This document shows, piece after piece, positions 24,027-32,985 of a DNA stretch of 64,000 bases. The notes beneath the pieces were generated by a model. That model was not told the origin of the DNA, did not search any database, and worked only from the letters and a program-made list of their open reading frames with translations. The stretch's first letter is position 1, and each line of letters opens with the position of its first letter. Origin of the DNA: Pseudonocardia sp. TRM90224. Lineage in GTDB: Bacteria; Actinomycetota; Actinomycetes; Mycobacteriales; Pseudonocardiaceae. The stretch is taken from contig NZ_JAJGSX010000001.1 of the NCBI RefSeq assembly GCF_021245725.1, positions 248,001-312,000 on the forward strand, written 5' to 3'. Made by a program: the position numbers and the translations under genes.

Positions 24027-25277
24027 TCAGGTTGCGCGGAGCGCGTCGGCCCAGAGCGCCACGCCTTCGTCGATCTGCTCCGCGGTGACGATGAGCGGCG
24101 GGATCATCCGGACGACGTTGCCGTAGGGACCGCAGGTCAGCAGCAGCAGGCCGCGCTCGGCCGCGGCGGCGTGCGCGCGTGTTGCTGCCGCGGTGTCCGG
24201 CGCCCCGTCGGGGGTGCAGAACTCGTTGCCGACCATGAGCCCCAACCCGCGGACGTCCGCGATGCCGGGGTGGTCGGCCGCGACCTTGCGCAGGCCCTCC
24301 AGCAGCCGCGTGCCCTGCTCGGCGGCGTTCGCGACGAGCCCTTCCTCCTCGATCACGTCGAGGGTCGCGAGCGCGGCCGCGCATGCGACGGCGTTGCCGC
24401 CGTAGGTGCCGCCCTGCGAGCCGGGCAGCGCCTTGGCCATCAGCTCCTGCCGCGCGGCGATGCCGGAGAGCGGGAACCCGCTGGCCAGGCCCTTCGCGGT
24501 GATCAGGATGTCGGGCGTGACGTCGGGCGTGTGCTGGTGGCCCCAGAACTTCCCGGTGCGCCCGAACCCGGTCTGCACCTCGTCGGCGACGAGCAGGATG
24601 CCGTGCGCGTCGGCCCGCTCGCGCAGGCCCGCGAGGAACGCCGGCGGGGTCGGCACGTATCCACCCTCGCCCAGCACGGGCTCGATGAGCAGCGCGGCGA
24701 CGTCACCGGCGGGTGCCGCGGTGACGAGCAGCCGGTCGAGCTCCCGCAGGCAGAACGCCACGGTCTCGTCCTCGCTCCAACCGTGCCGGAACGCGTACGG
24801 GAAGGGCGCGAACGCGACCCCGCCCATCATCGGGCCGATCCCGGCCCTGATCTTCGCGCCGGACGTCGTCAGCGCCGCGGCGCCCATGGTCCGGCCGTGG
24901 AACCCGCCCTCGAACGCGATCACGAGCTGGCGGCCGGTGGCGTGGCGGGCCAGCCGCACCGACGCCTCGACGGCCTCGCTGCCGGAGTTGAGGAAGAACA
25001 CGCTGTCGAGCTCGGCCGGCAGCACGCTGCCGAGCCGCTCGACCAGCCGCAGCAACGGCTGGTGCATGACGGTCGTGTACTGGCCGTGGATCAGCGTCGC
25101 GACCTGCTCCTGCGCGGCCGCGACGACCTTCGGGTGGCAGTGGCCGGTGCTGGTGACGCCGATGCCAGCGGTGAAGTCGAGGTGGCGTCGCCCGTCGGTG
25201 TCGTAGAGGTACACGCCCTCGCCGCGCGCGGCCTGCACCGGCGTCGCCTGCTTGAGGATCGGGGACAGCTGCGCCAT
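24027..25277 (-). CDS. Class III PLP aminotransferase (GABA/omega-type)
   Basis: A 416-residue fold-type I aminotransferase of the acetylornithine/4-aminobutyrate group: LDFTAGIGVTSTGHCHPKV, FFLNSGSEAVEASVRLAR, FEGGFHGRTMGA, LLVADEVQTGFGRTGKFW and the PLP lysine in ILITAKGLASGFPLSG. ATG 25277 has AAGGGAG 5 bases upstream. A perfect GntR-type operator lies just upstream at 25294-25307, tying it to the regulator at 25513. It probably deaminates an omega-amino acid in the island's pathway. Confidence 0.92.
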   Translation of the reverse strand: MAQLSPILKQATPVQAARGEGVYLYDTDGRRHLDFTAGIGVTSTGHCHPKVVAAAQEQVATLIHGQYTTVMHQPLLRLVERLGSVLPAELDSVFFLNSGSEAVEASVRLARHATGRQLVIAFEGGFHGRTMGAAALTTSGAKIRAGIGPMMGGVAFAPFPYAFRHGWSEDETVAFCLRELDRLLVTAAPAGDVAALLIEPVLGEGGYVPTPPAFLAGLRERADAHGILLVADEVQTGFGRTGKFWGHQHTPDVTPDILITAKGLASGFPLSGIAARQELMAKALPGSQGGTYGGNAVACAAALATLDVIEEEGLVANAAEQGTRLLEGLRKVAADHPGIADVRGLGLMVGNEFCTPDGAPDTAAATRAHAAAAERGLLLLTCGPYGNVVRMIPPLIVTAEQIDEGVALWADALRAT

Positions 25278-25293
25278 ACGAACTCCCTTGTCG

Positions 25294-25307
25294 GATTGTC
25301 GACAATC
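25294..25307. promoter_or_regulatory. GntR-type operator 1, GATTGTCGACAATC
   Basis: A perfect 14-bp palindrome 17 bases upstream of the aminotransferase ATG. A near-identical copy (12 of 14 bases symmetric) lies at 28314-28327. The FadR-subfamily GntR gene encoded between them is the likely ligand-responsive repressor. Confidence 0.7.
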
Positions 25308-25348
25308 GAAACACAGGCTTCGGGCCTGTGCATAGGTCGTGTGGGCCA

Positions 25349-25511
25349 GGAGGGTCCTGAACAACTGGGGCCGTAGCGAGCGGCGTCCAGGTGGTGTCAT
25401 CGCAAGGCGCGCGGATGCGGCGATACCGCTGTTGTATCGACGTATTCGCGCAACGCCGCGAGGGCGCCGCCTGGGCGTCGCGCAGTAGGTCCCAGTTGTT
25501 CAGGACCCTCC
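25349..25511. repeat. F4 long imperfect palindrome, copy 1 (163 bp)
   Basis: Outer arms 25349-25369 and 25491-25511 are perfect 21-bp inverse complements. Inside, GCGTCCAGGTGGTGTC pairs with the right side through several G-T wobbles, then TCGC/GCGA, an AA bulge, GGCG:CGCC, a CAA bulge on the 3' side, a GC-rich stem and a closing CGATAC (25421-25426) / GTATCG (25434-25439). The wobble-tolerant pairing suggests selection on RNA or single-stranded DNA structure. It lies between the aminotransferase operator and the gntR stop. No gene is visible in it. Confidence 0.8.
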
Positions 25512-25512
25512 A

Positions 25513-26253
25513 CTACGCGGGAAGCGCTGGCGGGGCCGGGTCGGTCGGCTTCTTCGGGTCGGACGATGGCAGCGACGAGGGCACGGTCGGGACGATCGTC
25601 GGCGCGAGGATCCGCTCGACGGCGTCGAGCATGTGCGACTCGAGCACGTTGGTCAGACGGCCGGGATCGCCGTCGCGCACGGCGTCGCACAGCTCGCGGT
25701 GCTCGGCGAGCAGCGCGTCGGCCGGTGGCGCGGTCTGCTGCAGCGCGGCGAGGCACATCCGCGTCTCGACGAGCAGCGTGTCGGCCATCCGCCGCAGCCG
25801 CGGGCTGCCCGAGGCCGCGACGAGCTCGGCGTGGAACGCGTGGTCGGCGTCGGCGAGCGCCACCGGGTCGTCCGCGGCGGCCTCCATCACCGCCAGCGCG
25901 TCGGCGAGCCGCTGCACGGCGGCCGCCCGGTCGCCCGCGATGAGCAGCAGGCCCGCGGCCCGCTCGACGGCGGCCCGCGCCACGTACACGTCGCGGACGT
26001 CGGCGGCGTCGAGGTCGCGCACGAACAACCCGCGGTGGCTCTCGCTGCGCAGCAGCCCCTCCGCGACGAGGCGCTGCATGGCCTCGCGCAGCGGCCCGCG
26101 GCTCACCCCCAGCCGACCGGCCAGCTCCACCTCACCGAGCTGGGTGCCCGGCGGGAACGTGCCGCGCATGATCGCCTCGCGGATGCGGTCGGCGACGATC
26201 GCGGCCGTCGAGCGGCGCTCGACCGGTTCGAGGTCGGTCAGGTCCATGCTCAT
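25513..26253 (-). CDS. GntR-family (FadR/FCD) regulator of the catabolic island
   Basis: A 246-residue regulator. The winged helix (IVADRIREAIMRGTFPPGTQ, ELAGRLGVSRGPLREAMQRL) is followed by an FCD all-helical ligand domain with DADHAFHAELVAASGSPRL and LLAEHRELCDAV containing the Asp/His metal ligands. The last 25 residues are Pro/Ser-rich. It is last in the minus-strand operon starting at 28276. The two GATTGT-CG/TTG-ACAATC sites flanking the operon fit FadR-type operators, so it probably represses both arms until a pathway carboxylate binds. Confidence 0.88.
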   Translation of the reverse strand: MSMDLTDLEPVERRSTAAIVADRIREAIMRGTFPPGTQLGEVELAGRLGVSRGPLREAMQRLVAEGLLRSESHRGLFVRDLDAADVRDVYVARAAVERAAGLLLIAGDRAAAVQRLADALAVMEAAADDPVALADADHAFHAELVAASGSPRLRRMADTLLVETRMCLAALQQTAPPADALLAEHRELCDAVRDGDPGRLTNVLESHMLDAVERILAPTIVPTVPSSLPSSDPKKPTDPAPPALPA

Positions 26254-26255
26254 CG

Positions 26256-26286
26256 CTGGTCCGATCTCACGACTGGTCCGATCTCA
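26256..26286. repeat. Direct repeat CTGGTCCGATCTCA x2 upstream of gntR
   Basis: Two identical 14-bp units at 26256-26269 and 26273-26286, 17 bp apart. They span the gap between the gntR start and the stop codon of the racemase-fold gene, which lies inside the second unit. Either a local duplication or a tandem regulator site. Confidence 0.6.
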
Positions 26287-27000
26287 TGGCCGGCCGGCGA
26301 ACAGCGCCCCGAAGCCGGGACGGGCGGCGGTGTCGCCCGCCAGGCGCAGTCCTTGCCAGATGCTGACCTGGTTCGCCGTCAGCACCGGCTTGCCGACGCG
26401 CTCCTCCAGCGCGTCGAGCAGCCCGACGGTGTGCAGCGCGGTGTCGGGCAGCAGCAGCGCCTGCGCGTCGGGGTGGTCGGCCGCCGCGGCGAAGTCGAGC
26501 ACCGCGTCCGCCGGCAGCGTGCCGACCTCCGCGGCGGTGATGATCCCGCGCGAGCTCAGGGTGAGCACCTCGACGCCCACGTGCTGCAGGAACGCGACGA
26601 AGCGCTCCGCGACGTCCTGCGGGTAGGTCGCGCCGACGGCCACCCTGCTGATCGCGAGCGATGCGCAGGCGTCGGCGAAGGCGAACGAGGTGCTCGACGC
26701 CGGCACGCCCGCCGCCGCGCTCAGCGCGTCCACCTGCGCTTTTGCGCCATCCCAGCCGAAGACGAACGACCCGCTCGTGCAGGCCCACACCACGGCGTCG
26801 AGCGGGCCGGGCAGCGCGCGCACGCCTTCGGCCAGCACGTCGTCGGCGCCGATGTCGAGCAGCGCGTCGACCCGGTGGGCGTCCTCCCGCATCTCGGTGT
26901 GCACCAACGGAAGCCGTGGGCCGCCGAGCAGCGCCTCCGCGCGCGGATAGTCGTCCTCCGCGGAGTAGCCGGGATAGAGGATGCCGATGGTCGGTGTCAT
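26284..27000 (-). CDS. Asp/Glu-racemase-fold protein B (one catalytic Cys)
   Basis: A 238-residue member of the aspartate/glutamate racemase, maleate isomerase and arylmalonate decarboxylase superfamily. The first catalytic cysteine is Cys74 (VVWACTSGSF). The position of the second is occupied by Asp186 (ALLLPDTALH), as opposed to Cys197 in the neighbour. Single-cysteine members include arylmalonate decarboxylases, where one base is enough, so this protein may be a decarboxylase or a one-base enzyme. Its ATG overlaps the stop of racemase A (ATGA). Confidence 0.82.
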   Translation of the reverse strand: MTPTIGILYPGYSAEDDYPRAEALLGGPRLPLVHTEMREDAHRVDALLDIGADDVLAEGVRALPGPLDAVVWACTSGSFVFGWDGAKAQVDALSAAAGVPASSTSFAFADACASLAISRVAVGATYPQDVAERFVAFLQHVGVEVLTLSSRGIITAAEVGTLPADAVLDFAAAADHPDAQALLLPDTALHTVGLLDALEERVGKPVLTANQVSIWQGLRLAGDTAARPGFGALFAGRP

Positions 27001-27764
27001 GCCGCTCCTGGTCGTAGTGAGATCTCCCCGGCCTGCAGCAACGTCCCGCTGCCGACCGCCGTCCTGCCCATCGCGCGCAGCGCCGCCCACATCGTCACCT
27101 GGTTCGCGGTGAGCACGGGCTTGCCGAGCGCGGCCTCCAACGGCTCGATGAGGTCGTACGTCGGCAGGTTGGTGCAGCTGATGAAGAGCGCTTCCGCGTC
27201 GTCCGTGTCGGCCGCGCGCACGATGTTGATCACCTCGGCGTAGGTGACGCGCCAGATGTTGCCGAGCAGTCCGAGCCCCTCCGACGACACCGTCCGCACC
27301 CGGTGTTCCGCGAGGTACCCGACGAGCCTGCTGGTCACGGAGTCGACGTACGGGGTCGCGATCGCGAGCCGGTTGACGCCGAGCAGCGCGAGCGCGTCGA
27401 TCAGCGCCCCCGAGGTCGTGCAGGCGGCCGGTGCGCCGGCGTCGAGCATGGTCCGGCGCAGCACCATCTCGCCGGTGGCGCCATCGACGAAGCTGCCCGA
27501 CGTGCACGCGTAGACGACGACGGCGGGTTCCGGGGTGAGCACGTCCAGCGTCGCCCTGCGGACGGCGCGCCGATCGCCGATCGCGACCGCCATCTCGACG
27601 GTCATCGGTGTGGTGAAGAACGGCAGCCGGGTGAGGTAGAGGGAGACGTCCTCCGGCACCCAGCGCCACAGCTCGCGGTCGAGCGCAAAATCGAACGGTG
27701 CGACGACGCCGATGCCCTGTTGTGTGGTGGGCTCGGCGAGGCCGACGGACAGCTCGGTCGGCAC
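26997..27764 (-). CDS. Asp/Glu-racemase-fold protein A (two catalytic Cys; maleate-isomerase-like)
   Basis: A 255-residue paralogue of the downstream gene. Both catalytic cysteines are present: Cys87 (VVYACTSGSF) and Cys197 (LFISCTNLPTYD), about 110 residues apart as in racemases and maleate cis-trans isomerases. GTG 27764 starts 8 bases after the DUF3830 stop. Probably interconverts stereo- or geometric isomers of a dicarboxylate-type intermediate; the exact substrate is not predictable. Confidence 0.85.
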   Translation of the reverse strand: MPTELSVGLAEPTTQQGIGVVAPFDFALDRELWRWVPEDVSLYLTRLPFFTTPMTVEMAVAIGDRRAVRRATLDVLTPEPAVVVYACTSGSFVDGATGEMVLRRTMLDAGAPAACTTSGALIDALALLGVNRLAIATPYVDSVTSRLVGYLAEHRVRTVSSEGLGLLGNIWRVTYAEVINIVRAADTDDAEALFISCTNLPTYDLIEPLEAALGKPVLTANQVTMWAALRAMGRTAVGSGTLLQAGEISLRPGAA

Positions 27765-27772
27765 GGACGGGC

Positions 27773-28276
27773 CTAGCCGGCGTCGGAACGGTCGAGCCGC
27801 TGGTAGACGAGCCGCTCGCCGACGCTGCCGGAACGCCAGACGTCGTGGCACGCCTCGGCCATGATGTCGAGACCCTCGACGATCGTGGCGTAGACGTTGC
27901 CGGGCACCCAGCCGACGTCGCCGTTGATCAGCAGGTTGTTGCGGCCATAGAAGATCGCGAGATCGATGCCGCCCTCGGCCTGGTCGATCCCCTGGTCGGC
28001 CTTGAACGACTGGTCGAGCACGCCGCCGGCGAAGTCGAAGTAGCAGACGTCGCCGGGGATCGGGGTGACCGTCGTGTTCTCGTAGCCGATCTTCGGGCCG
28101 AACCGCGGGACGATCGAGTAGACCTCGTTGCGCGCGTACTTGGCGTGCTGGACCGGGCCGCCGAGCGGCAGCGCGTCCCAGACGGCCGCGCTGGTGCGCG
28201 GAGCGTCCTTCTCGAGCAGCTCGGCAACGCACGTCACACCACGGCGTTCGAGGCTGATGCGCATGAACTTCGACAT
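27773..28276 (-). CDS. DUF3830 cyclophilin-like-fold protein
   Basis: A 167-residue DUF3830 protein (FMRISLERRGVTCVAELLEKDAPRT ... YSIVPRFG ... FYGRNNLLINGDVGW, quoted in pieces). These proteins of cyclophilin-like fold recur in catabolic operons with racemases, amidases and hydroxyacid dehydrogenases but have no established activity. ATG 28276 has GGAG 6 bases upstream. First gene of the minus-strand island operon, preceded by GntR operator 2. Confidence 0.85.
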   Translation of the reverse strand: MSKFMRISLERRGVTCVAELLEKDAPRTSAAVWDALPLGGPVQHAKYARNEVYSIVPRFGPKIGYENTTVTPIPGDVCYFDFAGGVLDQSFKADQGIDQAEGGIDLAIFYGRNNLLINGDVGWVPGNVYATIVEGLDIMAEACHDVWRSGSVGERLVYQRLDRSDAG

Positions 28277-28313
28277 GGGCCACTCCGGCGTCGTCGGGTA
28301 CCGCAGGCCCGCG

Positions 28314-28327
28314 GATTGTTGACAATC
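28314..28327. promoter_or_regulatory. GntR-type operator 2, GATTGTTGACAATC
   Basis: Lies in the divergent gap between the DUF3830 operon (start 28276) and the dehydrogenase-amidase operon (start 28387). Differs from operator 1 at a single central base. One repressor bound here could silence both directions. Confidence 0.7.
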
Positions 28328-28386
28328 ATACGAGCGGTTCCTAGCGTGTCAATCACAGGGCCCACCCGCTCGGAAGGACGTCCAGC

Positions 28387-29355
28387 TTGACTGTTTCCGC
28401 AGCTCAGCGGCCCCATCCTCGGATCACCGTGCTGCACGGTGATCATCTGCCGACAAGGCTCGACCTCGGCGAACCACGGCTCGCGAGCAACGCCGACGAG
28501 CTGGCGAAAGCGCTGCCCGGTACGGAGGTCCTGCTCGTCTGGGACTTCACCTCCGACGCAGTCCGCGATGCGTGGCCGGCCGCCGACAGCGCCCTGCGAT
28601 GGGTGCACACGGCAAGCGCCGGCGTCGACCGGGTGATCTTCCCCGGGATCGTCGAGTCCAGCGTGACGGTGACGAACTCGCGCGGCGTCTTCGACATCCC
28701 GATGGCCGAGTACGTGCTCGGGCTCGTGCTGGCGATGGCGAAGGACCTGCCGCGGACGCTCGCGCTGCAGGCCGAGCACGAATGGCGCCACCGCGAGACC
28801 GAATCGATCGCCGGGCGCACCGCGGTCGTGGTAGGCAGCGGCCCGATCGGCCGCGCAATCGCGCGGCTGCTCGAAGCCGCGGGGATGCGCGTCGAGCTGG
28901 TGGGCAGGCGGCGCGCCGCGGGCCGCCACGGCATGGACGACCTGCCGGCGCTGCTGCCCACCTCGGACTGGCTCGTCCTCGCCGCGCCGCTCACCGACGC
29001 CACCCGCGGCATGCTCGACGCCACGGCGATCGCCGCGCTGCCGACGACCGCGCGAGTGATCAACGTCGGCCGCGGCGCGCTCGTCGTCGAGGGCGACCTC
29101 GTCGAGGCGCTGCACGCCGGGCGCATCGCGGGAGCGGCGCTCGACGTCTTCGAGCACGAGCCGCTGACCCCCGCTTCGCCGCTGTGGGACGTGCCGGGGC
29201 TGATCATCTCGCCGCACATGTCCGGCGACCTCGTCGGATGGCGCGACTCGCTCGCCGAGCTGTTCGCCGACAACCTCGCCCGCTACGTGACGGGCAAACC
29301 GCTGCGCAACGTGGTGGACAAGAAGCTCGGATACGTGCCGGAAGGGACCCCATGA
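28387..29355 (+). CDS. D-2-hydroxyacid dehydrogenase
   Basis: A 322-residue NAD(P)-dependent dehydrogenase. The dinucleotide fold has [20 protein letters not shown]; the catalytic Arg, Glu and His fall in [18 protein letters not shown] and ISPHMSGD. The start is an unusual TTG at 28387, supported by GGAAGGA 9 bases upstream and by the lack of an alternative before the conserved domain. It overlaps the amidase gene (ATGA). Likely interconverts a 2-oxo acid and a D-2-hydroxy acid within the island. Confidence 0.9.
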   Translation: MTVSAAQRPHPRITVLHGDHLPTRLDLGEPRLASNADELAKALPGTEVLLVWDFTSDAVRDAWPAADSALRWVHTASAGVDRVIFPGIVESSVTVTNSRGVFDIPMAEYVLGLVLAMAKDLPRTLALQAEHEWRHRETESIAGRTAVVVGSGPIGRAIARLLEAAGMRVELVGRRRAAGRHGMDDLPALLPTSDWLVLAAPLTDATRGMLDATAIAALPTTARVINVGRGALVVEGDLVEALHAGRIAGAALDVFEHEPLTPASPLWDVPGLIISPHMSGDLVGWRDSLAELFADNLARYVTGKPLRNVVDKKLGYVPEGTP

Positions 29356-30788
29356 CGGGCATCAAGCACAGTTCGATCGACGGGGCGCTCGACGCGGCGG
29401 ACCTGGCGGCCACCGAGCTGCTGGCCGCGTACCGCAGCGGCGAGCTCTCCCCCGTCGAGGCCACCGCGGCCGTGCTCGACCGGATCGAGCGGTGCGACGC
29501 GGGGATCAACGCGTTCTGCCTCGTCGACGGCGAGGGCGCGCTGGCAGCCGCCCGCCGGTCGGAGGAGCGTTGGCGCCGTGGCGAGCCGGACGGCCTGCTT
29601 GACGGCGTGCCCGTCTCGGTCAAGGACCTGCTGCTGACGGAGGGCTGGCCGACGCTGCGCGGCTCGCTCACGATCGACGCGGCGGGTCCGTGGCCCGACG
29701 ACGCCCCGTCCGTCGCCGCGCTGCGCGCCGAGAACGCCGTGATGGTCGGCAAGACCACCACACCCGAGCTGGGCTGGAAGGGTGTGACGGACTCCCCGCG
29801 CACCGGCATCACCCGCAACCCATGGGACCTGACCCGCACGCCGGGTGGATCGTCGGGCGGCAGCGCGGCGGCCGTCGCGGCCGGGATGGCGCCGCTCAGC
29901 CTCGGCACCGACGGCGGCGGCTCGGTGCGCATCCCGGCTGCCTTCACGGGCACGACCGGCCTCAAGCCGACCTACGGGCGGATCCCGGTGTACCCGGCGA
30001 GCCCGTTCGGCGGGCTCTCGCACATCGGGCCGATGGGGCGCACCGCAGCCGACATCGCACTGCTGCTCGACGCCGTCTCGACCGGTGATCCCCGCGACCC
30101 GTGGGCGCTCGCCAGGCCGGAACCCACCCTGGCGGGCATCGACGCGCCCGTGGCAGGCCTGCGCGTCGCGGTGAGCCGGACGCTGGGCTACGCGAACGTG
30201 CACCCGGAGGTCGTCGCGGCGTTCGACGCGGCCATCGCCGTCTTCCGCGAGCTGGGCGCCGTCGTGGAGGAGGCCGAGCCCGGGTTCGCCGACCCGATCG
30301 AGTCGTTCCAGGTTCTGTGGTTCTCCGGCGCGGCCAAGGCCATGGAGGCGCTCGGCCCTGCGGAGCGGGAGCTGATGGACCCGGGCCTCGTCGCGGCGGC
30401 GGAGATCGGCGCGGCTGCGAGCGCGCTCGACTACCTCACCGCGCTGGGCGTCCGCAACGAGCTCGGCATCCGCATGGGCGCCTTCCACCAGCGCTACGAC
30501 CTGCTGCTCACCCCGGCCATGCCGGTGCCGGCCTTCGAGGCGGGCCGACCCGCGCCGCCGGAGTGGGTGCACGAGCGCTGGACGTCGTGGACGCCGTTCA
30601 CCTACCCGTTCAACATGACGCAGCAGCCGGCGGCGAGCGTCCCCTGCGGGTTCAGCAGCGACGGGCTGCCGATCGGGCTGCAGATCGTGGGGCCCCGGTA
30701 CGCCGACGGCGCGGTGCTGGCGGCCGCGCACGCCTTCCAGACGGCCACAACCTGGCACCAGCAGCGCCCACCGCTCGACCACTCGTAG
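29352..30788 (+). CDS. Amidase-signature hydrolase
   Basis: A 478-residue amidase. The Ser-cisSer-Lys triad is seen as Lys91 (VPVSVKDLL), cis-Ser167 (GGSSGGS) and nucleophile Ser191 ([13 protein letters not shown]), with the expected 24-residue spacing between the serines. Translation is coupled to the dehydrogenase. It would release ammonia from an amide in the same pathway. The gene ends at the first base of an F1 hairpin. Confidence 0.92.
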   Translation: MTGIKHSSIDGALDAADLAATELLAAYRSGELSPVEATAAVLDRIERCDAGINAFCLVDGEGALAAARRSEERWRRGEPDGLLDGVPVSVKDLLLTEGWPTLRGSLTIDAAGPWPDDAPSVAALRAENAVMVGKTTTPELGWKGVTDSPRTGITRNPWDLTRTPGGSSGGSAAAVAAGMAPLSLGTDGGGSVRIPAAFTGTTGLKPTYGRIPVYPASPFGGLSHIGPMGRTAADIALLLDAVSTGDPRDPWALARPEPTLAGIDAPVAGLRVAVSRTLGYANVHPEVVAAFDAAIAVFRELGAVVEEAEPGFADPIESFQVLWFSGAAKAMEALGPAERELMDPGLVAAAEIGAAASALDYLTALGVRNELGIRMGAFHQRYDLLLTPAMPVPAFEAGRPAPPEWVHERWTSWTPFTYPFNMTQQPAASVPCGFSSDGLPIGLQIVGPRYADGAVLAAAHAFQTATTWHQQRPPLDHS

Positions 30789-30858
30789 AAGTTCCCCACC
30801 GTTTTGCCAACCTGCACACCCAAAACGGCGTGCAAATTGGCAAAACGGTGGGGATGTT
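30788..30858. repeat. F1 palindromic repeat, copy 5
   Basis: Starts at the amidase stop and ends immediately before the stop of tatB, separating the accessory island from the core block. Inner stem CCAACCTGCACnCC versus GCGTGCAAATTGG. Ideal position for a two-way terminator. Confidence 0.85.
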
Positions 30859-31242
30859 CTACGTGGCGTCGGGGTCGATCGGGGGGCGCTCGTTCTTGGC
30901 GAGCGGCTCCGGTGCCGGTTTCGTGTCCTTCACGAAGCCGGTGGTCGACGTGCCGTTGGTCGGCTTCGGCTCCGGCGGGTCGTCGAAGAGCGTCCGCTGC
31001 ACCGCCGTGCGCGGGTTGAAGTCACGCAGCCCGCGCAGCTCTTCGAGCGGCTTGCGCAGCTCGTCGAACTCGGGGCCGAGCTCGCCGCGCAGCTGCTCGC
31101 GGGCACCGGTGGCGTACTCCCTGACCTTCCGGATCGAGCGACCCACCCAGGCCGCGGCCTCCGGCAGGCGGTCGGGCCCGAGGATGAACAACCCGGCCAC
31201 GACGAGGACCAGGATCTCGCCCCAACCGATGCTGTCGAACAT
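30859..31242 (-). CDS. tatB: Twin-arginine translocase subunit TatB
   Basis: A 127-residue TatB. One N-terminal membrane helix ([23 protein letters not shown]), the Gly-Pro hinge, then an amphipathic helix ([19 protein letters not shown]) and a disordered Pro/Lys-rich tail. FDSIGWGE with an acidic residue in place 8 favours TatB over TatA. It follows htrA in the conserved sigE-rseA-htrA-tatB order. Confidence 0.92.
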   Translation of the reverse strand: MFDSIGWGEILVLVVAGLFILGPDRLPEAAAWVGRSIRKVREYATGAREQLRGELGPEFDELRKPLEELRGLRDFNPRTAVQRTLFDDPPEPKPTNGTSTTGFVKDTKPAPEPLAKNERPPIDPDAT

Positions 31243-31258
31243 GCGCGAAGCCTAACCC

Positions 31259-32902
31259 TCAGTCCGAGGTCAGCACGACGGAGACGGTGAGCGGACGGCC
31301 CTGCCGGATCAGCTCGACCGGCACGGAGTCGCCGGGGTTGCGTTCCCGGACCGCCACCACGAGCTCGTCGGCGCCGGCGATGGGGCGCTCGCCCACCTTC
31401 ACGATCACGTCGCCCTCGACGATCCCCGCAGCCGCGGCCGCCCCGCCCTGTTGGACGTTCTGCACCTGCGCGCCGTCGGCGGAGCCGTCGGTGACCGACC
31501 GCGCGTTGATGCCGATCTCCGCGTGCTTGACGGAGCCGCTGCGGATCAGCTCCTCCGCGATCGAGCGCGCGTCGTCGATGGGGATGGCGAAGCCGAGGCC
31601 GATCGAGCCGCCGCCCTCGCCCTGCCCGATGCTGCGGATCGCGGTGTTGATGCCGACGACGGCACCGGTGGAATCGACGAGCGGGCCGCCGGAGTTGCCG
31701 GGGTTGATGGCGGCGTCGGTCTGGATCGCGTCGATCACGGCATTGGTGTCGGTGCCGCCGCCGTCGAGGCGGACCGGTCGGTCGAGCGCGCTGACGATCC
31801 CGGTGGTGACCGTCCCGACCAGGCCGAGCGGGGACCCGATAGCGATCACCGCATCGCCGACGGCGAGCGACTTGGACGAGCCGATGGTCGCGACCACGGC
31901 GTCCGGTCGGTTGATCTTGACGACGGCGAGGTCGGTCTTCGGGTCGCGCCCGACGATGACTGCGGGGCCGCGGCTGCCGTCGGCGAAGATCGCCTCGATC
32001 GTCGCGTTGCTGCTGGGCGCCGCGGCCGGCGAGACCACGTGGTTGTTGGTGAGCACGTACCCGGCGGGGTCGATGACGATCCCCGAGCCGGTACCGCCCT
32101 CGTCCCCGACCTTGATCTCGATCGACACGACGGCCGGGACGGTGCGGCTCGCGATGTCGGAGACGGAGCCCGGCGGGCGCTCTTTGCCCTCAGTGACCTC
32201 GGTGAGCGACGGGTTGGCACTGGTCAGTGACGCCGCGCCCTCGGTGGTGAGCCGGCCGACAAGACCCCCGACGGCACCGATCAGCAACGCGACGACGGCG
32301 AGCACGACGAGCGCACGCGGCTCGACCCGCCCGCCGAAGAGCACCTCACGCAGGCTCAGCCGGGCCCCTGACGGCCGCACGTGGGCTTCCTCGGCCTCCG
32401 GGGTCGCGGCCGGCGGGCCGAGCGCGGCCGGGCTCTCCGGGTTGCGCCACGGGTCGGCCTCGGCCTCCGCGTCCCAGAAGGAGGCGTCGCCGCGATCGGG
32501 GTGCGAACCGTTCGTCGGAGGTCGCTGCAACGAGCCGGCCTCCGTGACGGGACGGCCGAACGCGCTCGCCAGCGCCGCCGGCGGCGGCGCACCCAGGCTC
32601 GGGCGCTGCGCAGGAGCGGCGGGGACATCGGCGAAACCGGCCTGGACACCGATCGGACGACCGAAGATCTGCGCCGAACCGGCGTCGACGGCCGGCCGGT
32701 CGAGCGGGCGCGGGCCGAGCCGGGGCGGCTCGCCGTTGCCGGCCTCAACATCGACCGGGACGGCGGGTTCGGGCTTGCGGAGGTCCGGGCCGGCATCCTG
32801 CGGCGCGCTCTCCGGCGCGGCCGGGGTGCTCACCGGCGGGCTGGCCGGGAACTCCGTGGTGGCCTGCTCGTCGTCGCCCGCCGAGTCCTCACGTTCGGTC
32901 AT
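31259..32902 (-). CDS. htrA: Membrane-anchored HtrA-type serine protease
   Basis: A 547-residue protease. Residues 1-195 form a disordered Pro/Ala-rich cytoplasmic region, residues 196-216 a membrane helix, and the trypsin-like domain follows with His288 (LTNNHVV), Asp324 (PKTDLAVV) and Ser404 (GNSGGPLV). A PDZ domain closes the protein (AAAAGIVEGDVIVKVGERPI). ATG 32902 starts the charged N-terminus MTEREDSAGDDEQ. It is an envelope quality-control protease that in M. tuberculosis belongs to the SigE stress regulon (Rv1223). Confidence 0.93.
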   Translation of the reverse strand: MTEREDSAGDDEQATTEFPASPPVSTPAAPESAPQDAGPDLRKPEPAVPVDVEAGNGEPPRLGPRPLDRPAVDAGSAQIFGRPIGVQAGFADVPAAPAQRPSLGAPPPAALASAFGRPVTEAGSLQRPPTNGSHPDRGDASFWDAEAEADPWRNPESPAALGPPAATPEAEEAHVRPSGARLSLREVLFGGRVEPRALVVLAVVALLIGAVGGLVGRLTTEGAASLTSANPSLTEVTEGKERPPGSVSDIASRTVPAVVSIEIKVGDEGGTGSGIVIDPAGYVLTNNHVVSPAAAPSSNATIEAIFADGSRGPAVIVGRDPKTDLAVVKINRPDAVVATIGSSKSLAVGDAVIAIGSPLGLVGTVTTGIVSALDRPVRLDGGGTDTNAVIDAIQTDAAINPGNSGGPLVDSTGAVVGINTAIRSIGQGEGGGSIGLGFAIPIDDARSIAEELIRSGSVKHAEIGINARSVTDGSADGAQVQNVQQGGAAAAAGIVEGDVIVKVGERPIAGADELVVAVRERNPGDSVPVELIRQGRPLTVSVVLTSD

Positions 32903-32985
32903 GGCGGTGGCAGGCTCCCGGGTGGATGTTCGTCGCTTCTCCACCAAGGGTGCATCAGCGGTGGTGAAGTCCGCGTAGCCGGGAG

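Noticed and set aside
25349..25511. F4 as an integron attC site
   Set aside because: attC sites share conserved outer R boxes ending in GTTRRRY and vary inside; here the outer arms differ between copies and the inside is conserved. No integron integrase is present.
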